A program made the position numbers and the translations under genes. Of a stretch of DNA of 36,098 nucleotides, positions 25,598 through 34,090 are shown piece by piece. Origin of the DNA: Nitrospirota bacterium. Lineage in GTDB: Bacteria > Nitrospirota > Nitrospiria > Nitrospirales > NS-4. The first letter of the stretch is position 1, and every line of letters begins with the position of its first letter. Under the pieces are notes generated by a model. That model had not been told where the DNA came from and ran no database searches. It saw nothing but the letters and a program-made list of their open reading frames with translations. The stretch covers positions 1 to 36,098 of the forward strand of contig SCTG01000165.1 of assembly GCA_004298335.1 (NCBI GenBank). Reading direction: 5' to 3'.

Positions 25598-26107
25598 TCA
25601 GTCGGTTCGTCCCTGGAGACGCTGCAGCGCCTGTAGAATCTCGGCCGGTCGCGGGGGGCAGCCGCGGACCTTGACGTCCACCGGCACATGGCGCTCCACC
25701 GGGCCGGTGACGCCGTAGCTTCCCTTGAACATGCCGCAGTCGCAGGCGCAGTCACCCAGCGCGATCACCAGTTTCGGATCGGGCGTCGCGCGGTGAACAT
25801 CCTTGAGTGCCTTTTCCATGTTGACCGTCACCGGGCCTGTCACCACCAGCGCGTCGGCATGCCGGGGAGAAGCGGCGATGTGGATGCCGAACCGCTCCGC
25901 ATCGTAGACCGGGTTCATGAGCGCGTTCATTTCCATCTCACACCCATTGCACGAGCCCGTGTCCACTTCCCGGATGGTCAACGACCGGCGAAAGGGCTGC
26001 GCCTTCTGCCGCGTCGCCGCTGTTGCGGCGGCCTCGCCTTCCGGCGCCTTGGGATGCTGTCCCGTCACGATCCCCATCTTCAGGCTTTTTCTCAAAATGC
26101 GAAACAT
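25598..26107 (-). CDS. hyfI: NuoB/HyfI-like iron-sulfur small subunit of an Ehr complex
   Basis: Homologue of the small subunit of group 4 hydrogenases and of NuoB, expected to hold one [4Fe-4S] cluster next to the large subunit on the cytoplasmic side of the membrane. The 169-residue protein has Cys53 and Cys56 in TGSCNGCEME, Cys120 in ALGDCACDC and Cys150 in VRGCPPRP, the four expected ligands. Two further cysteines, 122 and 124, lie beside Cys120. Residues about 15-40 form an Ala/Glu/Lys linker not seen in most relatives. A GGAGG site precedes the ATG. It is the last gene of the operon, 28 bases after hyfG. Confidence 0.9.
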   Translation of the reverse strand: MFRILRKSLKMGIVTGQHPKAPEGEAAATAATRQKAQPFRRSLTIREVDTGSCNGCEMEMNALMNPVYDAERFGIHIAASPRHADALVVTGPVTVNMEKALKDVHRATPDPKLVIALGDCACDCGMFKGSYGVTGPVERHVPVDVKVRGCPPRPAEILQALQRLQGRTD

Positions 26108-26135
26108 CGTCGGCCTCCCTGGTCGTTTCCTGTCC

Positions 26136-27728
26136 TCACAGGTCGTTCCCCGCGTAGGACAGACTGAAGCTCTTATTGATCAGCGGGAAATCCGGAATGA
26201 TGTTCCCCAAGACCGCGAACTGGATCGCCGGCCAGTTGACGAACGACGGGTCGCGTACCTTGCACCGATGGAGCGTGCCGTCGGGCCCGGCCATGACAAA
26301 GTAAAGGATCTCCCCGCGCCAGCCTTCCACCGCCGAGAGGGCCCAGTCTCCGGGGCGTGCGGCCGGCAGGCCCGCCGCCGTAATCGTCCCCTCCGGCAAC
26401 CGCTCGCAGGCCTGCCGGATCAGGTCTATCGATGCATGCACCTCATCGATTCGCACACGCATCCGGGCGCGCACGTCGCCGTAGCGATAGACGGGAACTT
26501 TCAGCGTTAAGTCCTTGTAGGCGGCAAAGGGGTGCTCCCTGCGAACGTCTCGGTCGATATTGGACGCCCGCCCGACCACGCCCATCACCCCGTGATCCCA
26601 GGCGGTGCGCTCTTTGAGCACCCCGGTCGTTTCCAGCCGGTCGGTGAGCGACGCATTGTTGAATAAAATCTGCGTTAATTCCGTAAAGTCTTCCTCGACT
26701 TCGTCCAGTTCGTGCACGATTTCATCCCACTGGTACGGCCGGAGATTGACCGCGACCCCGCCCACAACGTTGACGCCGCGCAAAAATCGGCTCCCCGTCA
26801 GCCGATCGTTGAGCTGCATGATCCGCTCCTTCATCCTGGCGCAGTGCGCATGGGCCAGCGCATAGGCGGTGTCATTGCAGATCGCGCCGACATCCCCGAT
26901 ATGGTTGTGCAGCCGCTCCAACTCCAAGAAAATGGTGCGCAGATACCGTGCGCGGGGCGGCGCCTCGACTCCCACGAGCGTCTCGACCGCCTGGCAATAA
27001 CAGAGGCTGTGCCCGAACGACGTGTCCCCGGACACTTTTTCCGCCAGCGCGGCGCCGTTCACAAGCGAGAGATTTTCAAAGAGCTTCTCGACACCCCGGT
27101 GTTTCCAGAAATGCCGGATCTCCAAGTGGAGAACCGGTTCCCCGGCGACGGAGAAACGGAAATGGCCCGGTTCAATGATGCCCGCATGGATCGGCCCGAC
27201 CGGGACTTCGAACACACCCTCCCCTTCAATGCGCCGGAAGGCGTACTCGCCTTGCTGCCGCCCCAGGACGGCATTCCAGGGGAAATCCTTTTTCAGCGGA
27301 TGCGCGCCTTTGGGCCAGTGTTCGTGGCGAACCAGACGTCGCAGATCCGGGTGTCCCTGGGCAATGAGCCCAAACATGTCCCGAATCTCCCGCTCGTACC
27401 ATTTGGCCGCATGGATGTGCGGGGTGATCGAATGAAACAGCCGATCACCGCCGGTCAGTTCGGTCTGAAGGATCAGCCAGTCGCCTCCGCCGGCCAGCGA
27501 AAAAAGATAATAGAGGCGAAAACCCGGTTGCAACGGCCGCAGGTCGACCGCCCATTGCAAGGACAGGGTGCCGCGCAGGGATGAGGCGGTGTGAATAAAG
27601 TGGGCGATGGTGGGCAGGTCCTCCTTCGGCACCTGCACCACCGGAAGACCGTGCACCGTCTCCACGCGCAAGGCGATGCCGCCGAAGTCCGCGATCACCT
27701 TCCGAACCGTTTCGTCCATCTTACCCAT
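26136..27728 (-). CDS. hyfG: NuoCD/HyfG-like large subunit lacking the NiFe-site cysteines
   Basis: The 530-residue protein fuses an N-terminal NuoC-like domain (about 1-150, with WYEREIRDMFG) to a NuoD/[NiFe]-hydrogenase large-subunit domain (GPIHAGIIEPGHFRF onward). In real group 4 hydrogenases the two metal motifs are RxCGxC and DPCxxC. Here the equivalent positions read KVSGDT (231-236) and SLSYAG (522-527), so all four cysteines are replaced by Ser, Thr, Ser and Gly. The flanking sequence is well conserved, including SFGHSLCYCQAVE and DFPLINKSF, which argues against decay. The protein also ends at the second motif without the C-terminal extension that maturation proteases remove. It cannot bind NiFe as hydrogenases do; its reaction is unknown. 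Confidence 0.92.
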   Translation of the reverse strand: MGKMDETVRKVIADFGGIALRVETVHGLPVVQVPKEDLPTIAHFIHTASSLRGTLSLQWAVDLRPLQPGFRLYYLFSLAGGGDWLILQTELTGGDRLFHSITPHIHAAKWYEREIRDMFGLIAQGHPDLRRLVRHEHWPKGAHPLKKDFPWNAVLGRQQGEYAFRRIEGEGVFEVPVGPIHAGIIEPGHFRFSVAGEPVLHLEIRHFWKHRGVEKLFENLSLVNGAALAEKVSGDTSFGHSLCYCQAVETLVGVEAPPRARYLRTIFLELERLHNHIGDVGAICNDTAYALAHAHCARMKERIMQLNDRLTGSRFLRGVNVVGGVAVNLRPYQWDEIVHELDEVEEDFTELTQILFNNASLTDRLETTGVLKERTAWDHGVMGVVGRASNIDRDVRREHPFAAYKDLTLKVPVYRYGDVRARMRVRIDEVHASIDLIRQACERLPEGTITAAGLPAARPGDWALSAVEGWRGEILYFVMAGPDGTLHRCKVRDPSFVNWPAIQFAVLGNIIPDFPLINKSFSLSYAGNDL

Positions 27729-27763
27729 GGTTCACCTCACCGCGGAATCATCTCGAAAGGCGC

Positions 27764-29248
27764 TCATGGAATCTCCGCCGCCACGCCGAACAATCCTGTC
27801 ATCAGCAGAAAAAGATCGCGGAGCACCTCCGGCATATGGGTCCCGGCATAGCCCATCGCCGCAAGGTTGATCACGAGGGCGGACGTGGTGAAACGACGGG
27901 TCCAGTCGGTGACCGGGATAACCTCCGCCGTCGGCTCGCCCAGCGCCATCCGAAAGACCTGATAGAGCAACGTCGCGAATGCGACCGCGAGGAGACCCAA
28001 GAATGCAAAAGCGACCCCCTGGCGTTGGCCGTACGTTTCCGTTGCAATTAGCACTTCGCTGACAAAGAGGCCGAAGGGCGGCATGCCGGCCAGGGCAAGC
28101 GCCGCCAGAACCATGCTCCCCCCCGCGAGAGGCATCTGCCGGACCAGACCGGTCACGCGTTCAATGGCCTTGTGGCCGCAGCGCAGCACGACCATTCCGG
28201 CGGCATAGAATGCGGTGGACTTGGCCAGCGCATGATTGAGCATGTGGAACAACCCCCCGAACACCCCCATCGGCCCGCCGATGCCGAACCCCACGAGGGT
28301 AATGCCGACATGCTCGATGCTCGAATAGGCAAACAGCCGTTTATAGTCCCGTTGAACCAGGAGAAAAATCGCCGCAATTGCGACCGACAGCAGGCCCAGG
28401 ACCAACAAGATCGGCCCGGTAAAGTCCTCCCCGACCGTCCGGTCCACAAGGCTCTTGAATCGAAGCACCGCATAGAGGGCCAGATTGAGCATGAGCCCCG
28501 ACAGCATGGCACTGACGGGAGTGGGCGCCTCCCCATGCGCGTCCGGCAGCCACGTGTGCATGGGCGCGACTCCCGCCTTGGTGCCATAGCCGATCAACAC
28601 GAAGACGAAGGCCAGCTTCAACGCGGTCGGGTTCAAGCCGGCCGCAACCCGGTACAGCTCTTCCCAACTCAGCGCCTCCATGCTGACTCCCAGAACATGC
28701 TCCGAGGCGTAATAGACCAGCACCGTCCCAAACAGTGCCAGCGCGATTCCCACAAAGCTGAGAATGATGTACTTCCATCCGGCTTCCAGGGCCGCTTTGG
28801 TCTTTTCGAAACCGATCAGGAGCGCCGCCGAGAGCGTGGACCCTTCGATGGCGATCCACATCAGGGCGATGTTATCGACATTGGCCGCCAACAGCATGGC
28901 GAACAAGTAGAGATTGAACAGGCAGAAAAACTGCTTGTACCGCCGGTGTAACACATGCCCCCGGGTGACTTCCTCTCCCATATAACCCAGGGCGTACAGC
29001 AGGCAGGTGCCGCCGACGAAGGCCAGCATGAGGTCCAAGAACGCGCTCAGGGCATCGGCGCGAAGAAGTATCCCGACAGTGACGATGGACCCCGCAGCCA
29101 CCTGCATCACCACCACGACCATCGCGGCAAGCAAGACGGCGGCGTGCGTGCCTTGCAACCACTCCATCGAACGGCGCGTCCGTGTCCCCAGGCTCAACAG
29201 TCCGGCGACGAGCGGCGTGGCAATCAGCACGATCAGCGAAAGCTCCAT
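27764..29248 (-). CDS. hyfF: HyfF-like (NuoN/MrpD-type) proton-pumping membrane subunit
   Basis: A 494-residue polytopic membrane protein of the complex I/Mrp antiporter-like family. Conserved elements are ALMWIAIEGSTLSAALLIGF with the glutamate of helix 5 type and GYGTKAGVAPMHTWLPDAH with the channel lysine. RDYKRLFAYSSIEHVG, HMLNHALAKSTAFYAAG and GMPPFGLFVSE follow. The start at 29248 has a GGGAG site and lies two bases from the hyfE stop; the much longer open frame is an out-of-frame reading of hyfE. Together with HyfB it gives the complex two antiporter-like subunits, so ion translocation is likely. Confidence 0.92.
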   Translation of the reverse strand: MELSLIVLIATPLVAGLLSLGTRTRRSMEWLQGTHAAVLLAAMVVVVMQVAAGSIVTVGILLRADALSAFLDLMLAFVGGTCLLYALGYMGEEVTRGHVLHRRYKQFFCLFNLYLFAMLLAANVDNIALMWIAIEGSTLSAALLIGFEKTKAALEAGWKYIILSFVGIALALFGTVLVYYASEHVLGVSMEALSWEELYRVAAGLNPTALKLAFVFVLIGYGTKAGVAPMHTWLPDAHGEAPTPVSAMLSGLMLNLALYAVLRFKSLVDRTVGEDFTGPILLVLGLLSVAIAAIFLLVQRDYKRLFAYSSIEHVGITLVGFGIGGPMGVFGGLFHMLNHALAKSTAFYAAGMVVLRCGHKAIERVTGLVRQMPLAGGSMVLAALALAGMPPFGLFVSEVLIATETYGQRQGVAFAFLGLLAVAFATLLYQVFRMALGEPTAEVIPVTDWTRRFTTSALVINLAAMGYAGTHMPEVLRDLFLLMTGLFGVAAEIP

Positions 29249-29250
29249 GG

Positions 29251-29919
29251 CTACTCCCTCAGTTCCGTGAGCTTGCTGGTGTCCACGCTGTCGAAGGTGT
29301 CCTGGAGCCGGTGGGTGAAGATGCCGATGATGAGGCCGGCGACCAGGACGTCGAAAAACACGCCCAATTCCACAATCAGCGGCATGCCGTAGGCAGCCGC
29401 CGTTGCGCCCAGAAACAGTCCGTTCTCCATCACCAGGAACCCGACCACCTGGGTCACCGCCTTCTTGCGGGCGATCATTGTGAAGAAGCCGATGAGCACG
29501 ATCGCCAGCGCGATGGCGAGGGAGTCCTTGGTGAGGAGGAACCCCAGGCTGATGATGGGCTGGGTGATGTAGAACGCCAGGATGACCAAGGCGCCGCAGA
29601 TCAGGAGGGCGGGCGGGATATTGACGGTGAGAACCAGTTCGCGCGTGACGTTCAAGCGCTCGATGACCTTCTTTAATATCCGGGGGATGACGATCACTTT
29701 GATGATCACCGTGAGGAGCGCCGCGATGTAGATATGATGAATCCCCGTCAGAAAGGCCACCAGCGCCGCCGTGACGGCCAAAAAGACGGATTGCAACGCG
29801 AACAAATCCACGCAGGCCGAGAGCCGCCGTTGCGCGACGATCGCAAAGCACGTCAGGAGCAGAAGGGCGGCGCATAGGTCCACCATCTGCGACGCAATGT
29901 CCGGCCGGATCACGCCCAC
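29251..29919 (-). CDS. hyfE: HyfE-like membrane subunit (NuoK-related C-terminus)
   Basis: A 222-residue membrane protein with about six or seven hydrophobic helices. The C-terminal part (VMENGLFLGATAAAYGMPLIVELGV, spread over about 168-192) resembles NuoK, with the buried glutamate typical of that subunit. The N-terminal half is specific to HyfE/HycP proteins. The start is a GTG at 29919 directly after the hyfC stop; an ATG at 29886 (MVDLCAAL) is the alternative. Its place between hyfC and hyfF is the standard one. Confidence 0.88.
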   Translation of the reverse strand: MGVIRPDIASQMVDLCAALLLLTCFAIVAQRRLSACVDLFALQSVFLAVTAALVAFLTGIHHIYIAALLTVIIKVIVIPRILKKVIERLNVTRELVLTVNIPPALLICGALVILAFYITQPIISLGFLLTKDSLAIALAIVLIGFFTMIARKKAVTQVVGFLVMENGLFLGATAAAYGMPLIVELGVFFDVLVAGLIIGIFTHRLQDTFDSVDTSKLTELRE

Positions 29920-29920
29920 G

Positions 29921-30871
29921 TCAGACCCTCAGGATGTAGAAGAACACGACCGCCAGGAGCGACAAAATAAACGCGACGCCCAGAAGATCCGTCACACGGA
30001 ACAGGCGCAGCTTGGCGAACATGGATTCAATGACGCCGATCACCAGCGCAAGCCCGGACACCTTGACCAGCCAGATCACCACGCCCAGCGCCATCCACGC
30101 CGGTTCGGCCTCCGTCGCGATCCCCCACGGCGCGAAGACATTGCTGAGCAGCGTCAGAAAGAGAAGCAGCTTCAACGCGGACGCCCATTCAATGAGGGCC
30201 AGATACCGCCCCGAGTATTCGAGGACCATCGCCTCATGGATCATGGTCAGTTCCAGATGCGTCGCGGGATTGTCGACGGGGACGCGCCCGGTTTCCGCCA
30301 GCGTCACGAGGAACAGCGCCACGAACGCCATCAGATGAGGCGGCGGGTCGGTGACGATGTCCTGCAGGAGGGCCGTCTTATGGACGATGGTGCTCAGGTT
30401 CGTCGAGCCGGCGGTCAGGCCCACCGCGAAGATGGACAGGATCATGGCCGGCTCGGTCAACGACGCGACGATCGCCTCGCGGCTGCTACCCATTCCCCCG
30501 AACGCGGAACCGGCATCCAGCCCGGCGAGAATGAGAAAGAACGTTCCCAGCGCCAGGAGATAGACCACCGCGATGACGTCCCCGGCAAAGTTAATGGGGA
30601 CCTTCGACAGGAAAATCGGCACCAATAGACTCGCCGTGAGCGTGGAGGCGAAAAGAATGTAGGGGGTCGCCGTGAAGATCCACGACGTGTGGGTGGAAAC
30701 CACCACATCCTTCCGGAACAGTTTCAATAGGTCGCAGTACGGCTGCAGCACGCCGGCTCCCTGGCGGCATTGGAGCCTGGCCTTTACCTTCCGGATGAGC
30801 CCCACGATAAACGGAGCCACCAGCAAGGCGGCAACGGCCTGCCCGATGACAATCACGGCGGGCTCGATCAT
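29921..30871 (-). CDS. hyfC: HyfC/HycD-like (NuoH-type) membrane subunit
   Basis: A 316-residue homologue of NuoH, which anchors the hydrophilic arm in complex I-like enzymes. Visible landmarks are ARLQCRQGAGVLQPYCDLLKL with the first cytoplasmic loop, TEPAMILSIFAVGL, and LAETGRVPVDNPATHLELTM with its acidic residues, followed by HEAMVLEYSGRYLAL. The ATG at 30871 has a GGAGGGG site a few bases upstream; a longer frame adds a cysteine-rich stretch that reads through the end of hyfB and is discarded. The conserved acidic loop suggests an intact coupling path. Confidence 0.92.
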   Translation of the reverse strand: MIEPAVIVIGQAVAALLVAPFIVGLIRKVKARLQCRQGAGVLQPYCDLLKLFRKDVVVSTHTSWIFTATPYILFASTLTASLLVPIFLSKVPINFAGDVIAVVYLLALGTFFLILAGLDAGSAFGGMGSSREAIVASLTEPAMILSIFAVGLTAGSTNLSTIVHKTALLQDIVTDPPPHLMAFVALFLVTLAETGRVPVDNPATHLELTMIHEAMVLEYSGRYLALIEWASALKLLLFLTLLSNVFAPWGIATEAEPAWMALGVVIWLVKVSGLALVIGVIESMFAKLRLFRVTDLLGVAFILSLLAVVFFYILRV

Positions 30872-30887
30872 CCCCTCCCCCCCATGC

Positions 30888-32918
30888 TCACCGGACCCAC
30901 AACAGGAGAAGGAGCAGCGTGACAAAAATGTACGAGAGATACAGTTGCAGGCTTCCCGTCTGAATCACGCGGAGACGATCGGCGACCGCGTTGAGGCTCC
31001 GGACGACGGGATCGTAGAGGTATTCCTGGAAGACCGGCTCGATGTGGGTCTCGAACCTCATGTGCTTGGCGAAGTAATGCGATTCTTCCAGCAACTCGGT
31101 CTCCAGCTTCACGGTCGGCCGGTAGATCGTGCTGAAGACCTGCTTGATCGGCTGGGCGAACCCGGTCGCCGTGTACTCCATCCGCGGTGTCAGATTGATC
31201 CCGCAACCCCACGTCTTGTAATAGCGTTTGCGGAACTTCCCTCCCAGGGCGACCGCCACGAGCCATGCCAGCGGGACAAGGCCGGCGAGCAGAATCCCCA
31301 GCACGGCAGGCGAGATGCTGGCGAACCCTGTCCCCATCGGCATTACGGCGAAGCCGCCTTCCGCCAGCACCTTGTCGGCGATGGATACGCCGATCAAGGG
31401 CGCCGTCACTCGGTCGATCGCCGGCACGACCACCATCGGCGCCACCCCCAGCAGCACGCAGGCGGCCGCCAGCCCCGCCATGCCGGCGCGCATTGTTGCA
31501 GGAACCTCCCGGGCGTGTCTGGCGTGGGCGCTGCGGGGCATAGCCAGGAACGAAATCCCGAAGGCCTTGGCAAAGCAGGCCAATGCCAGCACGCCGGTGA
31601 GTGCCAGCATGGCTGCGCCGATCGGTAACATGATCTTCATCAGCAGATCCGGGAGCTGAAAGCTCAAAAACAGACTTTGGAACGTGAGCCACTCGCTGAC
31701 GAAGCCGTTGCTCGGGGGCAGCGCCGAAATGGAAACGGCGCCCACGAGAAAAAAGAAGGCGGTCCACGGCATCTTCCGGATCAGTCCGCCGTACTCCTCC
31801 ATGTTGCGCGTGTGCGTGGCGTACAGCAGCGACCCGGCCCCCAAAAACAGAAGGCCCTTGAACATGGCGTGATTGATCGTGTGGTAGAGCCCGGCCAGCA
31901 GCCCCAAGGCCGCGAGGTGCGTGAGGCCGTAGGATTGAAAGATCATGCCTGCGCCGATCCCCATGAGGATGATGCCGATGTTCTCAACGCTGTGGTAGGC
32001 CAGCAGGCTCTTGAGATCGTGCTCCATCAGCGCGTACATGACCCCTAACAGAGCCGACACGGCACCGACCGTCAACACGACGAAGCCCCACCACCAGGGG
32101 AACTCCCCGCCCAGGAAATCGAAATAGACGCGCACCATGCCATAGATGGCGGTCTTGATCATGACGCCCGACATCAATGCCGAGACGTGCGAGGGAGCGG
32201 CCGGATGGGCATAGGGGAGCCATACGTGCAGGGGAACGATGCCGGCCTTCGTCCCGAACCCGATGAGGGCCGTGACAAACGCCACGCTCTGCAGCGCCTG
32301 GGGAAGCGGCTCGGAGAGGTTCCGAAAGGCGTCGAAGGAAAAACTTCCGGCCTGCTGGTAGAACACCAGGTAAGTCACGATGATGAAGGCGGTCCCCACA
32401 TGGGTCATGATCAGGTAGAAAAAGCCGGCATAGCGGACCTCGGCCTTTTCATGCTCGGTCACGACGAGAAAATAGGAGACCAGCGACATGATTTCCCAGG
32501 CCACGAGGAAAAAGAACCCGTCGTCGGCCAGGACCACGAGCGTCATGGAGAGCAGAAATGCGTTGTACAGGGCGCCGAGCGCCCCTATCGAATGGCGGCC
32601 ATAGAATTCCCGGACGTAGCCCAGGGCGAAGACCGATACGGCCACGCCGACCAGCGAGATGGCCAGCACAAAGAAGGCGGAGAGCGGATCGAGACGGACG
32701 GCATAGCGCAGCAATGGAAGGGTGGACGGGAGACTGAACACGAACGGACTCTCCGCGGCCAGTCCCATCGCGCCGACCGCGACCCCGCCCGCAGCTCCCA
32801 GGAGCGCGGATCCGTGGGCGACGACGTTCTGGATGCGGGGCCGGTGATGAAAAAGCAGCGAGAGGAGAATGCCAAGGCAGTAGCCGGCAAGGACGATCAG
32901 GAGCGCAAGCTGTATCAC
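30888..32918 (-). CDS. hyfB: HyfB-like (NuoL-type) proton-pumping membrane subunit
   Basis: A 676-residue polytopic membrane protein, the largest subunit. It has AWEIMSLVSYFLVV with the helix-5 glutamate, GFGTKAGIVPLHVWLPYAHP with the channel lysine, HDLKSLLAYHSVENIGI, and NHAMFKGLLFLGAGS. The C-terminal part (about 560-676) is a HyfB-type extension with WGCGINLTPRMEYTATGF and a last hydrophobic helix. The start is a GTG at 32918 with GGAAGA upstream. It is the first gene of the operon, and the 133-base region before it contains a long inverted repeat. No quinone or ferredoxin subunit gene precedes it. Confidence 0.92.
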   Translation of the reverse strand: MIQLALLIVLAGYCLGILLSLLFHHRPRIQNVVAHGSALLGAAGGVAVGAMGLAAESPFVFSLPSTLPLLRYAVRLDPLSAFFVLAISLVGVAVSVFALGYVREFYGRHSIGALGALYNAFLLSMTLVVLADDGFFFLVAWEIMSLVSYFLVVTEHEKAEVRYAGFFYLIMTHVGTAFIIVTYLVFYQQAGSFSFDAFRNLSEPLPQALQSVAFVTALIGFGTKAGIVPLHVWLPYAHPAAPSHVSALMSGVMIKTAIYGMVRVYFDFLGGEFPWWWGFVVLTVGAVSALLGVMYALMEHDLKSLLAYHSVENIGIILMGIGAGMIFQSYGLTHLAALGLLAGLYHTINHAMFKGLLFLGAGSLLYATHTRNMEEYGGLIRKMPWTAFFFLVGAVSISALPPSNGFVSEWLTFQSLFLSFQLPDLLMKIMLPIGAAMLALTGVLALACFAKAFGISFLAMPRSAHARHAREVPATMRAGMAGLAAACVLLGVAPMVVVPAIDRVTAPLIGVSIADKVLAEGGFAVMPMGTGFASISPAVLGILLAGLVPLAWLVAVALGGKFRKRYYKTWGCGINLTPRMEYTATGFAQPIKQVFSTIYRPTVKLETELLEESHYFAKHMRFETHIEPVFQEYLYDPVVRSLNAVADRLRVIQTGSLQLYLSYIFVTLLLLLLWVR

Positions 32919-32936
32919 GATTCTTCCGCGTTACTC

Positions 32937-33029
32937 CGCGAACGTAGACCGAGAGGAATGTTCTATTGCGTCGCCCGATCGTCGCGCCTGCCGGCTCCGA
33001 TCAAGGCGTATGATGTCTACGTGTTCGCG
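32937..33029. repeat. Imperfect inverted repeat upstream of the hyf operon
   Basis: The arms are CGCGAACGTAGAC (32937-32949) and GTCTACGTGTTCGCG (33015-33029). They are complementary over 13 bases with a two-base bulge and are separated by 65 bases that contain smaller palindromes such as CGATCG. The repeat lies in the 133-base gap between the YheT-like gene and hyfB. In the hyfB transcript the 3' arm would end about seven bases before the GGAAGA ribosome-binding site. It may be an RNA fold, a pair of protein sites or a relic; function is not known. Confidence 0.7.
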
Positions 33030-33051
33030 TCGGATCTATCGTGTACAGCAG

Positions 33052-34065
33052 TTATGTAGCATCTTCAGCCGATTCGTGCAAATATTTTTCTGCGACAAAC
33101 TCGATCACGCGGTGCTCGGCCCAGTAGCGGTCTTCGCCGGCGGACGCGCGCTGGATGAATCCGCAATGTCCCCCATGCCGGGGCGCCTCGAACCGGATGC
33201 GCGAGTTCGTCCGGACGGCCGGGATGTCGAAAATCCAATAGGGAATGAAGGGGTCGTCCTGGGCCGTGAGGATGAGCGTGGGGACTGCGATGGCGCCGAG
33301 CACATGCCGGGAGCCGGCCCGTTCGTAGTACTCGGCCGCGTCCCGGTAGCCGCCGTCAGGCGCGGTATACGCTTCGTCGAAGTCGAGAAGGGTCCGGATC
33401 GCCGGCAAGCGGGACAGGTCATATTTCCCCGGAAAGAGGGAGGCCTTCCGTCGCAGGCGGGCCTTGAGGCTCCGGACGAAATGCCCATTATAAATCCAAT
33501 TCCGCGGCTGGATGAGCGCGGCCGTGCAGGCGGCCGGGTCGATGTTGGGGCAGACCGCGACGACCCCTTTGAGGGCCTGGCTCGAGGCCCCCAACTCCCC
33601 TGCGGCCTTGAGCACGAGGTTGCCCCCCATCGAATACCCGCCCAGCCAGATCGAATCGAGCCCATCGCGAGCGGCCAGCTCCCCCAGGACCGCCCGCACG
33701 TCCCCGCTCATGCCGTTGTTATAGAGGGTCGGCGTGAGGTGTTCGCTCCCTCCGCAGTTCCGCTGGTTCAGCCGGACGATGTTGAATCCCCGCCGCCAGG
33801 CCTTTTCCGCCAGCCCCAGCATGTAATGTGACTCGCTGCAGCCCTCGAGCCCATGGATGACGATCAGGGTGGGATGCCGTTTCGGGTCAGGCTGCCAATG
33901 GCAGTGGCCCAGTATGCGGGACTCGGGGGTGACGGTGAAGAGCCGGGCCTCGGCGGGCATGGCGGAAGGCAGCCCCGGCCGGGCCCAGAACCGCGGGAAC
34001 AATGTCATCAGGTGGGGGTTCCTGAGCAAGGGATGGGGCGCGAAGCCGGCGATGCCGCTGGTCAT
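33052..34065 (-). CDS. YheT-like alpha/beta hydrolase
   Basis: A 337-residue predicted hydrolase of the YheT/EMBL8 group, whose substrates are poorly known (esters or lipids are usual suggestions). The N-terminal APHPLLRNPHLMTLFP segment is typical. HGLEGCSESHYM gives the oxyanion turn, Ser145 lies in GGYSMGGNLVLK, the likely Asp is in LTAQDDPFIP and the likely His in GGHCGF. The ATG at 34065 lacks a good ribosome-binding site but marks the start of family sequence; the gap to the response regulator stop is 25 bases. It is probably co-transcribed with the two-component genes. A functional link to them is not evident. Confidence 0.85.
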   Translation of the reverse strand: MTSGIAGFAPHPLLRNPHLMTLFPRFWARPGLPSAMPAEARLFTVTPESRILGHCHWQPDPKRHPTLIVIHGLEGCSESHYMLGLAEKAWRRGFNIVRLNQRNCGGSEHLTPTLYNNGMSGDVRAVLGELAARDGLDSIWLGGYSMGGNLVLKAAGELGASSQALKGVVAVCPNIDPAACTAALIQPRNWIYNGHFVRSLKARLRRKASLFPGKYDLSRLPAIRTLLDFDEAYTAPDGGYRDAAEYYERAGSRHVLGAIAVPTLILTAQDDPFIPYWIFDIPAVRTNSRIRFEAPRHGGHCGFIQRASAGEDRYWAEHRVIEFVAEKYLHESAEDAT

Positions 34066-34090
34066 GGAGAGAGGGGAACCTACCGCACGG

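Noticed and set aside
26136..27728. Calling the complex an active [NiFe] hydrogenase or formate hydrogenlyase.
   Set aside because: All four NiFe-binding cysteines are replaced, no C-terminal maturation tail exists, and no formate dehydrogenase or hyp genes are adjacent.
33052..33060. A promoter immediately upstream of the hyf operon.
   Set aside because: No -35/-10 pair of acceptable spacing and sequence was found between 32919 and 33051, so none is reported.
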